A stretch of DNA of 29,495 nucleotides from an uncultured Oscillospiraceae bacterium (GTDB lineage: Bacteria; Bacillota; Clostridia; Oscillospirales; Oscillospiraceae), in assembly GCA_934615645.1 (NCBI GenBank), contig CAKTTR010000022.1, positions 1 through 29,495 on the forward strand, written 5' to 3'. Under the pieces are notes generated by a model that had not been told where the DNA came from, made no database searches, and saw nothing but the letters and a program-made list of their open reading frames with translations. Below are positions 7,395 through 14,298 of this stretch, piece after piece. Each line of letters begins with the position of its first letter. Position 1 is the stretch's first letter. The translations under genes and the position numbers were made by a program.

Positions 7395-7575
7395 CGCAGG
7401 GAGTAGGAATAAGCGCGTTAAGTACCGGTCGGATGGGAGGTTGCCGCCGGGCGAAGGAGAGGTTTCTCCGCGGTGCTGTTTCCGCAACCGCCAGGCGAAG
7501 CCCCGCAGGGTCGGGGGATATTGGATAAGTGCATACCGTAACCTCCTCCCACATTCGATTTAGGAGGAATTTTTT
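7395..7575 (+). ncRNA. Tetrahydrofolate (THF) riboswitch with translational expression platform, upstream of folT
   Basis: The aptamer spans about 7395-7492. GGGAGTAGGAAT, GCGCGTTAAGT, GGATGGGAGG, a GGAGA/TCTCC hairpin (7456-7469) and GCGGTGCTGTTTCC follow in the order of the folT-type THF riboswitch. The loop-3 to 3'-junction pseudoknot is present as GGTTGC (7439-7444) with GCAACC (7484-7489). Downstream, CCTCCT (7542-7547) can pair with the folT Shine-Dalgarno AGGAGG (7562-7567) and hide it. A second region, GGAGGTT (7436-7442) inside the aptamer, can pair with AACCTCC (7540-7546) instead. This suggests that ligand binding frees the anti-SD and turns translation off. A separate CCCCG/CGGGG hairpin lies at 7501-7516. 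Aptamer identity is strong; the switching model is inference. Confidence 0.85.
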
Positions 7576-8202
7576 ATGTCCAAAAACAGCTCTGCCCGTA
7601 CGTTGACTGCACCGGTGTCCCAGGCTTGGGGGGCGCGGAATTTGGCTTACTGCGCCCTTCTGGCGGCGCTCAGTATCGTCTTTGCCCGCCTCATCATCCC
7701 CATGCCCAATGAGACGACCCGCTTTTCCATCGAAGCCGTGCCCATCTTCCTGGCCGGGCTGTTTTTCGGCCCGGTGGCAGGCGGCCTGGTCGGCTTCAGC
7801 GCCGATCTGATCGGCTGCCTGTTCTCCGGCTACGGCTATAATCCCATCTTCTGTGTCCCGCCGATCCTCTACGGCGTGACGGCAGGGCTGTTCCAGGGCT
7901 ATCTCATCAAAAAGCGCACCCTGCCCCGGCTGGCGCTTTCGTTCCTGCCCGCGATCGTCCTCGGCTCGATCCTCTACCAGAGCGCATCGCTGACGCTGAT
8001 CTATGCCGCGCCGGACGCGCGAAACGCCTTCTTCCTACTGAAGCTGGCCACCCGGGGCATCCAATTTGCCATCACCTGGGTCATCGACGTGCTGCTGGTG
8101 CATCTGCTCTTCCAGTGCAAGCTGTTTGACCGCGCCGGGCTCTGGCCGCCGAAACGCGCCAAGGCCGCCGTCAAGGCGGAGAAAGGAACCGAAGCATCAT
8201 GA
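7576..8202 (+). CDS. folT: ECF transporter S component for folate (FolT)
   Basis: 208 residues with about six hydrophobic segments. It matches the folate-specific S component of energy-coupling-factor transporters: an N-terminal AYCALLAALSIVFARL, then VPIFLAGLFFGPVAGGLVGFSADLIG and a C-terminal RGIQFAITWVIDVLLVHLL. It binds folates at the membrane and uses the shared EcfA/A'/T module, encoded elsewhere, for uptake. AGGAGG lies 8 nt before the ATG and is the target of the THF riboswitch. The 3' end overlaps folC by ATGA, so uptake and retention are translationally coupled. The charged C-terminus (KRAKAAVKAEKG) is probably cytoplasmic. Confidence 0.92.
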   Translation: MSKNSSARTLTAPVSQAWGARNLAYCALLAALSIVFARLIIPMPNETTRFSIEAVPIFLAGLFFGPVAGGLVGFSADLIGCLFSGYGYNPIFCVPPILYGVTAGLFQGYLIKKRTLPRLALSFLPAIVLGSILYQSASLTLIYAAPDARNAFFLLKLATRGIQFAITWVIDVLLVHLLFQCKLFDRAGLWPPKRAKAAVKAEKGTEAS

Positions 8203-9482
8203 ACGCACAGGAAGCCATCGCTTATATCCACTCCGTCAGCTGGAAGGGCAGCGTTCCCGGCCTGGGCCGCACCCGCGCGCTGCTGGAAAAAATGGGCAAC
8301 CCGGAGCGCAAGCTGCAATTCATCCACATCGCCGGGACGAACGGCAAGGGCTCGACGGCAGCCATGCTCGCCAGCGTCCTGCGCGCCGCAGGCTACCGGA
8401 CGGGCCTGTTCACCTCGCCTTACATCACCCGCTTTGAAGAGCGGATGCAGGTAGACGGGCAGGAGATCCTGCCGGAAGAGCTGGCCGAGATCACCGCCTG
8501 GATCCGCCCTCTGGCAGAAAGCTGCCCGGAAGCGCCGACGGAGTTTGAGCTCGTCACCTGCGTAGCGCTGGAATTTTTCGCCCGGCGGCAGTGCGATATC
8601 GTCGTGCTGGAGGCCGGGATGGGCGGCGCGCTGGATTCGACCAACGTCATCCCCTGCCCCGCCTGCGCCGTCATCTGCAACATCGGCCTGGATCACACCC
8701 AGTTCCTCGGCGATACGCTGGAGGCCATCACCGAGACAAAGGCTGGCATTTTTAAGCAGGGCGGCACCTGCGTGACCTACCCGGCCTCCCCCAGCGTCGA
8801 AGCCGTCTTCGCCGCCGCAGCCCAGGCCCGGCAGCTGGACTGGCACCCGGTCCGCTTCGACTCCCTGTGCAGCATCCGGCACGACCTTTCCGGCCAGCGC
8901 TTTGATTTCGGGCGGCACAAGAACCTACAGCTCCCCCTGCTGGGGCAGATGCAGCTGCATAACGCCGCCGTCGCCCTGACGGTCTTGGACTGTCTGCAGC
9001 AAAAGGGCTGGCGAAAAATCACGGAGGAGGCCATCCACCGCGGCATCGCCGAGGTCTCCTGGCCCGGTCGCTTTGAGCTGCTGCGCCGCAATCCCCTGTT
9101 CCTGGTCGACGGCGGGCACAATCCCCAGTGTATGCAGGCGCTGGTGGAGAACCTGCAGCGCTACCTGCCCAGCCGCCAGCTCGTCGCCCTCACCGGCGTC
9201 ATGGCCGATAAGGATTACACCGCTATGTACGACCAGATCGCCCCCTACTGCGCCCGTTTCATCGCCGTCACGCCGGATAACCCCCGGGCCATGGCAGCAG
9301 GCGACCTGGCAAAGGTCCTCGCCCGGTACGGCAAACCGGTGGAGACAGCGGAGCGCGTCGAGGACGGCGTGCAGCGGGCCATCGCCCTGGCCGGCCCCGA
9401 CGGCGCCTGCCTCGCCTTCGGCTCCCTCTACATGGTCGGCACCATCCGCAACGCAGTAAGCGTGTCAAAAAAGAATTTTTGA
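8199..9482 (+). CDS. folC: Folylpolyglutamate synthase / dihydrofolate synthase (FolC)
   Basis: 427 residues, the normal length for this Mur-ligase-type enzyme, which adds glutamates to folates (and to dihydropteroate where bifunctional), trapping them in the cell. The P-loop GTNGKGS is at 46-52, followed by LFTSPYITRFEERMQVDG; later motifs are LEAGMGGALDSTNV, GLDHTQFLGDT and WPGRFELL...DGGHNP. It overlaps folT by 4 nt and shares its riboswitch-controlled transcript. Polyglutamylated THF is the carrier used by MetF and AcsE upstream, a sensible metabolic link. The last codons and the stop lie inside a 14-bp palindrome (9458-9489). Confidence 0.93.
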   Translation: MNAQEAIAYIHSVSWKGSVPGLGRTRALLEKMGNPERKLQFIHIAGTNGKGSTAAMLASVLRAAGYRTGLFTSPYITRFEERMQVDGQEILPEELAEITAWIRPLAESCPEAPTEFELVTCVALEFFARRQCDIVVLEAGMGGALDSTNVIPCPACAVICNIGLDHTQFLGDTLEAITETKAGIFKQGGTCVTYPASPSVEAVFAAAAQARQLDWHPVRFDSLCSIRHDLSGQRFDFGRHKNLQLPLLGQMQLHNAAVALTVLDCLQQKGWRKITEEAIHRGIAEVSWPGRFELLRRNPLFLVDGGHNPQCMQALVENLQRYLPSRQLVALTGVMADKDYTAMYDQIAPYCARFIAVTPDNPRAMAAGDLAKVLARYGKPVETAERVEDGVQRAIALAGPDGACLAFGSLYMVGTIRNAVSVSKKNF

Positions 9483-9489
9483 CACGCTT
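9458..9489. terminator. Hairpin overlapping the end of folC
   Basis: AAGCGTGTCAAAAA pairs perfectly over 14 bp with the segment at 9476-9489 around an AGAA loop. The T-run is inside the stem rather than after it, so it could act as a terminator or as an mRNA 3'-end stabiliser. Confidence 0.5.
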
Positions 9490-9693
9490 CAAACGAGACC
9501 CGCTACGCTGGGCTCTCGTTTGAGGGGATTGCACCCTGCTGCGCGCATAATTTCCGCGCTTTCAGCGCAGAAATTCCACACTTGCAGGGCGAGAAGTATT
9601 TTCCCCGACGTACACGCCGCCGGAGAAAATGATTTTGATCTTATTTGCGCCGTGCGCGGCGCAAACTCTGCGAGGCTTATTTTGACGCTCAAA
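9490..9693. repeat. Intergenic hairpin cluster of unknown nature
   Basis: Between folC and the next gene the sequence holds three further dyads: CAAACGAGA/TCTCGTTTG (9490-9522), AATTTC-GCGCT/AGCGC-GAAATT (9549-9575, one mismatch) and TTGCGCCG/CGGCGCAA with a TGCG loop (9645-9664). A 67-residue minus-strand open frame crosses the block, but I recognise nothing in it and it has no convincing ribosome binding site. The density of dyads resembles a dispersed intergenic repeat element; only a genome-wide comparison can show whether it recurs. Confidence 0.4.
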
Positions 9694-9728
9694 CGCCGCC
9701 CGGCTCTGTTCTACAGGGCCGGGCGGCG
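9694..9728 (-). terminator. Strong hairpin between the convergent folC and CobC-like genes
   Basis: CGCCGCCCGGC (9694-9704) pairs perfectly with GCCGGGCGGCG (9718-9728), with a further inner CTGT/ACAG. On the plus strand TGCTGTTATTTTATT follows; on the minus strand only a short T-run follows. It probably ends the minus-strand cobamide operon and may act in both directions. Confidence 0.6.
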
Positions 9729-9738
9729 TGCTGTTATT

Positions 9739-10647
9739 TTATTCTTTATGATTAAGCGGGCAGTGACTCTTACCGTCACCTATGATTGGCGTCAGGTGGT
9801 TCTCCCGCATCATCTGCACCAGGTCGTCAAACCGGCGCATGATATAGCCATAGCTGCTTTTGCAATGGGGCAGCGTACAGTCTGTACAGTTTTTGATGCC
9901 GTTTTCCGTATAAGTGAATTTGCCGCCGCATTGGTCCCCCAGGGCATAGAGCGGACAGTAGCAGAATAGACAGTTGAATTCTTCCGCCGCCACGCCTTCG
10001 TGGCAGGGGAAAAATTCGCAGGCCCGGTTCTGGAAGAAGCTATAGTGCTTCCCCTCCCAATTGGCCTTGGCAAACGGCACGGGGACATAACGCAGCGCCG
10101 GCTCCAGCTGAATCAGATATCCGCAGGCATTTTTCGGCTGCCAGGTGTAGCGATTTTTGGGCTCATCCGGGAACAGATGTGCCATGATCGCCGCAATTAC
10201 CCCACCATGACAGATGATGCACACCCGCTCATCCCGCTCTAAAACCCGCTCCAGCGCAGCGAGTACCCGCGCCTTCATCTGCACGCTGCTCTCCCCGCCA
10301 GGGCAAACGTTCTCCTCGTTATCGCCGCTGAGCCAAGCCTGGTACTCGGCCTCGTCCTTCATCTCCTCATAGGTTCTGTTTTCAAAGATACCAAAGTTTA
10401 TCTCCCGGAACCCAGGTTCGACGGTATGCGCCACGTCTCCGTAAAGAGCCTGCAGTGTCTGCTCCGTGCGGCGAAAGCCGCTGGTATAAACGGCAAAACC
10501 GGATAGGCTCGGGTAGCGGTACTGTGCCTTCTGCGTCGCCAGATCTGCCCGCCCTGCGTCGGATAGGGGGCTGTCCGTCCACCCGCAGTATTTTCTCTGT
10601 TCGTTGGCCACGGTCCTCCCGTGGCGGAGTAAAAGTAATTGTTTCAT
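9739..10647 (-). CDS. CobC-like histidine phosphatase fused to a cysteine-rich domain
   Basis: 302 residues in two parts. Residues 1-190 are a phosphoglycerate-mutase-type histidine phosphatase: LLLLRHGRT with phosphohistidine His9, GFREINFGIFENRTYEE near 79-95, and the second catalytic His147 in CHGGV. Residues 200-270 form a cysteine-rich, probably metal-binding domain (Cys210, 215, 226, 229, 231, 240, 254, 257, 262) that resembles the 'cysteine-rich small domain' family. The likely reaction is removal of the 5'-phosphate from alpha-ribazole phosphate or adenosylcobalamin phosphate (CobC). This rests on its place as last gene of the cobT-cobU-cobS set; its ATG overlaps the preceding stop (ATGA). 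The role of the Cys-rich tail is unknown. Confidence 0.8.
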   Translation of the reverse strand: MKQLLLLRHGRTVANEQRKYCGWTDSPLSDAGRADLATQKAQYRYPSLSGFAVYTSGFRRTEQTLQALYGDVAHTVEPGFREINFGIFENRTYEEMKDEAEYQAWLSGDNEENVCPGGESSVQMKARVLAALERVLERDERVCIICHGGVIAAIMAHLFPDEPKNRYTWQPKNACGYLIQLEPALRYVPVPFAKANWEGKHYSFFQNRACEFFPCHEGVAAEEFNCLFCYCPLYALGDQCGGKFTYTENGIKNCTDCTLPHCKSSYGYIMRRFDDLVQMMRENHLTPIIGDGKSHCPLNHKE

Positions 10648-11012
10648 TTCAGCACCTGCGGCAATCCATACCAGATCCGAATGACCCGCTTGGCATGCTG
10701 CGCCAGCATCCGCATCATCCGGCCATTTTCCTCTCGCCAGGCCCGCTCCGTCGCGTCAATGGGGACGACGCCACAGGAGATATCCCGGACGATCAAAATG
10801 CAATCCTCCCACTGGGCCGCGCAGGCCTCCAAGGCCGCGGCGGCATCCCGCTTTTGCTCAGCGCAGGCCAGGCTGAATCGTTCCAGCCCCGCCACGCAGC
10901 CCGTCCGGAACGACGGCAGGCCGCTCCCGCACTGCTCGATCTCTCCCGCGCCGAGATGGGCCTTGGCATAGTCCTGCTTGCCCATATAAGCGCCGCCAAA
11001 AACTAGCGTCAT
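10644..11012 (-). CDS. Minimal CobU-like protein
   Basis: 122 residues starting MTLVFGGAYMGKQDYAK. I chose the ATG at 11012 because it overlaps the cobS stop as ATGA; the longer upstream frame is a shadow of cobS. The N-terminal GGAYMGK resembles the CobU P-loop but lacks the canonical Ser-Gly-Lys-Ser. The C-terminal CGVVPIDATERAWREENGRMM, followed by LAQHAKRVIRIWYGLPQVLK, matches the end of adenosylcobinamide kinase/guanylyltransferase proteins (GVVP-D-R-RE-GR pattern). A full-length CobU is encoded two genes upstream, so this is a shortened second copy, either specialised (kinase-like or regulatory) or degenerate. Its stop overlaps the next start, so it is tightly coupled in the cobamide operon. 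Confidence 0.7.
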   Translation of the reverse strand: MTLVFGGAYMGKQDYAKAHLGAGEIEQCGSGLPSFRTGCVAGLERFSLACAEQKRDAAAALEACAAQWEDCILIVRDISCGVVPIDATERAWREENGRMMRMLAQHAKRVIRIWYGLPQVLK

Positions 11013-11767
11013 CGTATTCCTCCCAGCCAAATCAGAACCGCCAGCGCCAAAACGCCGCCCAGTTCGCCGCGCGTAATGGCAAAGCCGGAGATATCCCCCG
11101 ACATGCCGCCCAACTGCTTCACCCCGAAGCGCACATTCAAAAGCGCCACCGCCGCCGCCACCGCAACGCTGAAGCCCGCAAGCCCAAACAGCACCACCGG
11201 CAGCAGCATACTGACCGCCAGCGTCACAAACAGCGCCGTATAATGGCCCTTGTGATAGAGACTTTCCTTCCCCGCATACTGGCTCGTCTGCATCGGCTCC
11301 ATCGTCGCCACAGCCAGGGCCGTGATGCACCGGGGGGCCACCGGCAGGAAAACCAGCAGCCACGGCTCCGCCGTCGCCTCCGTCATCGCCCCGGCAAAGA
11401 CCAGCAGGTACAGCGCCAGATGGACGACGGCAAAGGCCCCGCAGTGGGAATCCTTCAAAATTTTCTTCCGCGTCTCCAGATCCCGGCGGGAATAGATGGC
11501 GTCGCAGCAATCCATAAACCCGTCCAGGTGGATAAACCCCGTCAGCAGCAGCGGCAGCGCCGTCAGCAGTGCCCCTGCCAGGACGCCGGAAAAGCCGATA
11601 CGCCGCAGCAGCCAGCAGGCAACTGCCCAGATCGCGCCGATGATCGCGCCGACCCAGGGAAAGCACACCAGCATCCGCGCCCGCAGCTGCTCATCCCAGC
11701 GCCTTACCGGAAACGGGATGGCACAGAACATGCCAAAGGCCATGGAAAAAGCCGTGATCCAACCCAT
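11009..11767 (-). CDS. cobS: Adenosylcobinamide-GDP ribazoletransferase (cobalamin synthase, CobS)
   Basis: 252 residues with six or so membrane helices. This integral membrane enzyme joins adenosylcobinamide-GDP to alpha-ribazole (or its phosphate), the last assembly step of cobamides. The signature HLDGFMDCCDAIYSRRD, followed by KILKDSHCGAF, is present in the N-terminal half; GGMSGDISGF occurs near the C-terminus. It lies 1 nt after cobU and overlaps the minimal CobU-like gene by 4 nt. All of its substrate makers (CobU, CobT) are encoded beside it. Confidence 0.93.
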   Translation of the reverse strand: MGWITAFSMAFGMFCAIPFPVRRWDEQLRARMLVCFPWVGAIIGAIWAVACWLLRRIGFSGVLAGALLTALPLLLTGFIHLDGFMDCCDAIYSRRDLETRKKILKDSHCGAFAVVHLALYLLVFAGAMTEATAEPWLLVFLPVAPRCITALAVATMEPMQTSQYAGKESLYHKGHYTALFVTLAVSMLLPVVLFGLAGFSVAVAAAVALLNVRFGVKQLGGMSGDISGFAITRGELGGVLALAVLIWLGGIR

Positions 11768-11768
11768 A

Positions 11769-12302
11769 TTACAGCGCTCCTTTCCAGCAGATCGGGAAAT
11801 CCGCCGTGACCTCCACGGCCACGTCGCAGGCCGCCGCGGCCCGGCGGCAGATCAGCCCCAGGCCCGCACAATAGCCCTGCGTCCAGGCGTCAAAGCGCCG
11901 GGCGTCGGAATAAAGATCATCCGAGACGATGACGAGCTTCTGGCAGCGGGCGCAGAGCGTCTCAATATCCCGCGCCAGCTGCTCGGGGGCGTCTTTGCAG
12001 AAGCTGCCGTCCTTTGTGAACATCACATTTGTCAGCAGCGCCGTGACCGAGTCCAGCAGGAAGCTCCCCGCCGGGTCGCAGCCCTGCAGGCCGTCCAGGA
12101 GCGATGTGCCGCATTCGACGGTCGTAAAGCCCCAGCCCGCCCGCTCCTGCAGATGGCGGCGGATGCGGGCGTGGTCCTCCTCGTCCCGGGGGATCATTGT
12201 CGCGATATAATAGAGCGGGCCACCGGCGGCCATATCCCGCGCCAGGCGCTGGCCCAGCATGGATTTCCCGCTCTTCGAGCCGCCGGAGAGAAAGTACCTC
12301 AC
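11769..12302 (-). CDS. cobU: Adenosylcobinamide kinase / adenosylcobinamide-phosphate guanylyltransferase (CobU)
   Basis: 177 residues, the usual size. The P-loop is GGSKSGKS (7-14). RDEEDHARIRRHLQER holds the region of the His that becomes guanylylated, and FLLDSVTALLTNVMF is the Walker B strand. The enzyme phosphorylates adenosylcobinamide and then attaches GMP to give adenosylcobinamide-GDP for CobS. The start is a GTG whose GTGA overlaps the cobT stop, so translation is coupled. It is preceded by cobT and followed by cobS after 1 nt. Confidence 0.93.
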   Translation of the reverse strand: MRYFLSGGSKSGKSMLGQRLARDMAAGGPLYYIATMIPRDEEDHARIRRHLQERAGWGFTTVECGTSLLDGLQGCDPAGSFLLDSVTALLTNVMFTKDGSFCKDAPEQLARDIETLCARCQKLVIVSDDLYSDARRFDAWTQGYCAGLGLICRRAAAACDVAVEVTADFPICWKGAL

Positions 12303-13435
12303 GGGGCCTCCCGGTCGACGGTGAAGGAGTCGTTGGCGCGGATCTCGTCGAGATAGCCGTCGTCAATGGCGCCCTCGGCAAAGGTCGCCATCTCGTTGAT
12401 GATCGCGCAGGCCGCGTCCATGACCCGGAAGGCGACGGTGCAGCCGCTGCCCTCCCCCAGGCGCATGCCCAGAACGAGCCACGGCTCCAGCCCCAGCTCC
12501 TGCACCGCCAGCTGATAGCCGATCTCATAGGATTCGTGGGACGCGAAGAAATAATCCCGCGCCGCGCCGCACAGCCGCGCCGCACACAGGGCGGCGACGA
12601 CAGAGATAAACCCATCGATGACCACCGGCACCCGGTTCTTCGCGCAGCCCAAAAAGACGCCGCACATGGCGCACAGGTCAAAGCCGCCGACCTTCTGCAG
12701 CACATCCACCGGGTCCGCCGCGTTGGGCTGGTGCTTTTCCAGCGCCTCGGCGATGACCTGCTTTTTCCGGCGGAAGCCCTCGTCATTCACGCCGCCGCCG
12801 CGCCCGGTGACATCCGCCACCGCTGCGCCCGTCAGCGCGCACAGGACGGCAGACGATGTCGTCGTATTGCCGATGCCCATCTCGCCGACGCCGACGGCCG
12901 TGACCTGGTCCGCCGCCGCCTGGTCCGCCAGCTCGATGCCCACCAGGATCGCCTGCAGCGCCTGCTGGCGCGTCATCGCAGGCTCTACGTAAAGGTCCCG
13001 CGTGCCCATGGCGATCTTCCGGTCCAGGACCTTCGGGTCCCGGATGACGGCGTTCACGCCCGTGTCCACGACGACGACCTCGTCGCCAAAATGCTTCGCC
13101 AGGCACGAGGCCCCGGTCTTGCCCCGGGTCAGGTTCAGCGTCTGCGCCAGCGTCACCGACTGGGGCGCGCAGGCCACGCCCTCGGCCACGACGCCATTGT
13201 CCGCGCACAGGACGATGATCCGGCACCGGTCCATTTTGTTATGGACCCGCCCCGTCATCCCCGCCAGGCGGATGGAGATATCCTCCAGCTTGCCCAGGGA
13301 ACCGGGGGGCTTGGCCAGCTGCGCCTGGCGCTGCCGGGCCTCCTCCATGGCGGCCGCGTCCGCCGGTTTGATGCCCGCCAGGCACTGGGCCAGCGCGCCC
13401 TCCAGTTCGGGGACGGTTTTTGTGATTGTCATCAT
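12299..13435 (-). CDS. cobT: Nicotinate-nucleotide--dimethylbenzimidazole phosphoribosyltransferase (CobT)
   Basis: 378 residues starting MMTITKT. I chose the ATG at 13435 because it overlaps the preceding stop as ATGA and has AGAAGG 6 nt upstream; the frame extends 8 codons further. CobT activates the lower-ligand base with phosphoribose from nicotinate mononucleotide. Visible motifs are KPPGSLGKLEDI (42-53), GVGEMGIGNTTTSSA (182-196), TGRGGGV (210-216) and the C-terminal RLGEGSG with Glu328, equivalent to the catalytic base of the family. The base it activates cannot be read from sequence, and no dimethylbenzimidazole synthesis gene (bluB or bza) is seen here. Confidence 0.93.
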   Translation of the reverse strand: MMTITKTVPELEGALAQCLAGIKPADAAAMEEARQRQAQLAKPPGSLGKLEDISIRLAGMTGRVHNKMDRCRIIVLCADNGVVAEGVACAPQSVTLAQTLNLTRGKTGASCLAKHFGDEVVVVDTGVNAVIRDPKVLDRKIAMGTRDLYVEPAMTRQQALQAILVGIELADQAAADQVTAVGVGEMGIGNTTTSSAVLCALTGAAVADVTGRGGGVNDEGFRRKKQVIAEALEKHQPNAADPVDVLQKVGGFDLCAMCGVFLGCAKNRVPVVIDGFISVVAALCAARLCGAARDYFFASHESYEIGYQLAVQELGLEPWLVLGMRLGEGSGCTVAFRVMDAACAIINEMATFAEGAIDDGYLDEIRANDSFTVDREAP

Positions 13436-14196
13436 AGATAGCCTTCTTTCTCCAGCCATTGCATGGAATCGCTGCAGTTCATATTTTCGATCGTCATGGT
13501 CGCGTCGGGGGCGTTTTCATTCAGCCAGTCCAGCGTCTCGGCCATGGGGATGACGCCCTCGCCCAGGGGGCTGTGCAGGTCCCACTTGCCGTCGTTGTTG
13601 TGCAGATGCACATGGCGCAGGTAGGGCCGGAACACTTCGAGCCATTGGGGGAGCGTCGCCTCGCCCCGGGCGCAGTTGGCGTGCCCGATATCCAGGCACA
13701 GCCGCAGCCGCGGGTCATCGACCTTCCGGATGACCCGGACCATGGAATCCGGCGCCGGGTCCATCACATTTTCCAGCAGGATCTCCGTCCCCTCCGGCAG
13801 CTGCGGCAGCAGCTCCCGCCAGAATTTGACGCTCTCTTCCTCATACCAGTGGGGAAAATAGACCTGCGGGATAAACCCCGAGTGCAGGACAACGCGCTGC
13901 GTCCCATACCGGGCCGCCAGCTGCACCGCCTGCAAATACCGCTCCATGCTCACCTGCCGCACCTTCGGGTCGATGCTGCAGGGTGAGAGCTCTGCAAAGG
14001 GCCCGTGGAACACGAACCGGTCGGCGGACTTCATTTTGATCCGCACATTGCTATCAAAAATCGGGAACAGCTCCCCGTCCATATTCATCGCCGCGCAAAA
14101 TTCCGCGATCTCCAGGCCGACGCCATAGGCCGCCGCCTGCTCATAATCGTCATCCGCTATGGTGGAAAGGTACAACTTGTCGCGAATCGACTTCAA
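13432..14196 (-). CDS. Sugar phosphate isomerase/epimerase-like TIM-barrel protein in the cobT operon
   Basis: 254 residues of the xylose isomerase-like / AP endonuclease 2 fold. Likely metal-binding residues are Glu142 (LLENV), Asp169 and His172 (LDIGHANCA), His197/His199 (HVHLHNN), His208 (DLHSPLGEG) and Glu237 (IENMN). The family isomerises or epimerises sugars, or acts on related substrates; no substrate can be read from sequence. It is the first gene of the set isomerase-cobT-cobU-cobS-CobU-like-CobC-like, and its stop overlaps the cobT start (ATGA), so it is probably functionally tied to nucleotide-loop assembly. I know of no established role for it in cobamide synthesis. Confidence 0.8.
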   Translation of the reverse strand: MKSIRDKLYLSTIADDDYEQAAAYGVGLEIAEFCAAMNMDGELFPIFDSNVRIKMKSADRFVFHGPFAELSPCSIDPKVRQVSMERYLQAVQLAARYGTQRVVLHSGFIPQVYFPHWYEEESVKFWRELLPQLPEGTEILLENVMDPAPDSMVRVIRKVDDPRLRLCLDIGHANCARGEATLPQWLEVFRPYLRHVHLHNNDGKWDLHSPLGEGVIPMAETLDWLNENAPDATMTIENMNCSDSMQWLEKEGYL

Positions 14197-14245
14197 TCAG
14201 ATCCCTGCTTTCTGTCTTTGCATCGCCGCCGCAGCGGCTTTTTTT

Positions 14246-14274
14246 ATTTTATCACGGATCGTGGGAAAAGAAAA
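14246..14274 (-). promoter_or_regulatory. Candidate extended -10 promoter before the isomerase-cobT genes
   Basis: In the 102-nt gap after hemL the minus strand reads TGA-TAAAAT (TAAAAT at 14246-14251), an extended -10, with only a weak -35 (TTTTCT, 14269-14274) 17 nt upstream. The gap has no convincing minus-strand terminator, so read-through from hemL is also likely. Confidence 0.4.
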
Positions 14275-14298
14275 TACATTTTTCTCCCCGTCCCGGCT

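Noticed and set aside
6027..7487. 486-codon minus-strand frame opposite the DUF975 gene
   Set aside because: Crosses a plus-strand terminator, a promoter and the THF aptamer; shadow of the DUF975 gene.
9489..9692. 67-codon minus-strand open frame in the hairpin cluster
   Set aside because: No ribosome binding site, no known family, and it is made largely of the inverted repeats themselves.
11013..11666. Upstream part of a 340-codon frame ending in the minimal CobU-like protein
   Set aside because: This section is an out-of-frame reading of cobS; the real start is the ATGA overlap at 11012.
14224..14250. GC-rich dyad followed by T7 on the plus strand, resembling a terminator
   Set aside because: No plus-strand gene ends nearby; on the minus strand it lies in the leader of the isomerase gene, and the stem is only 4 bp.
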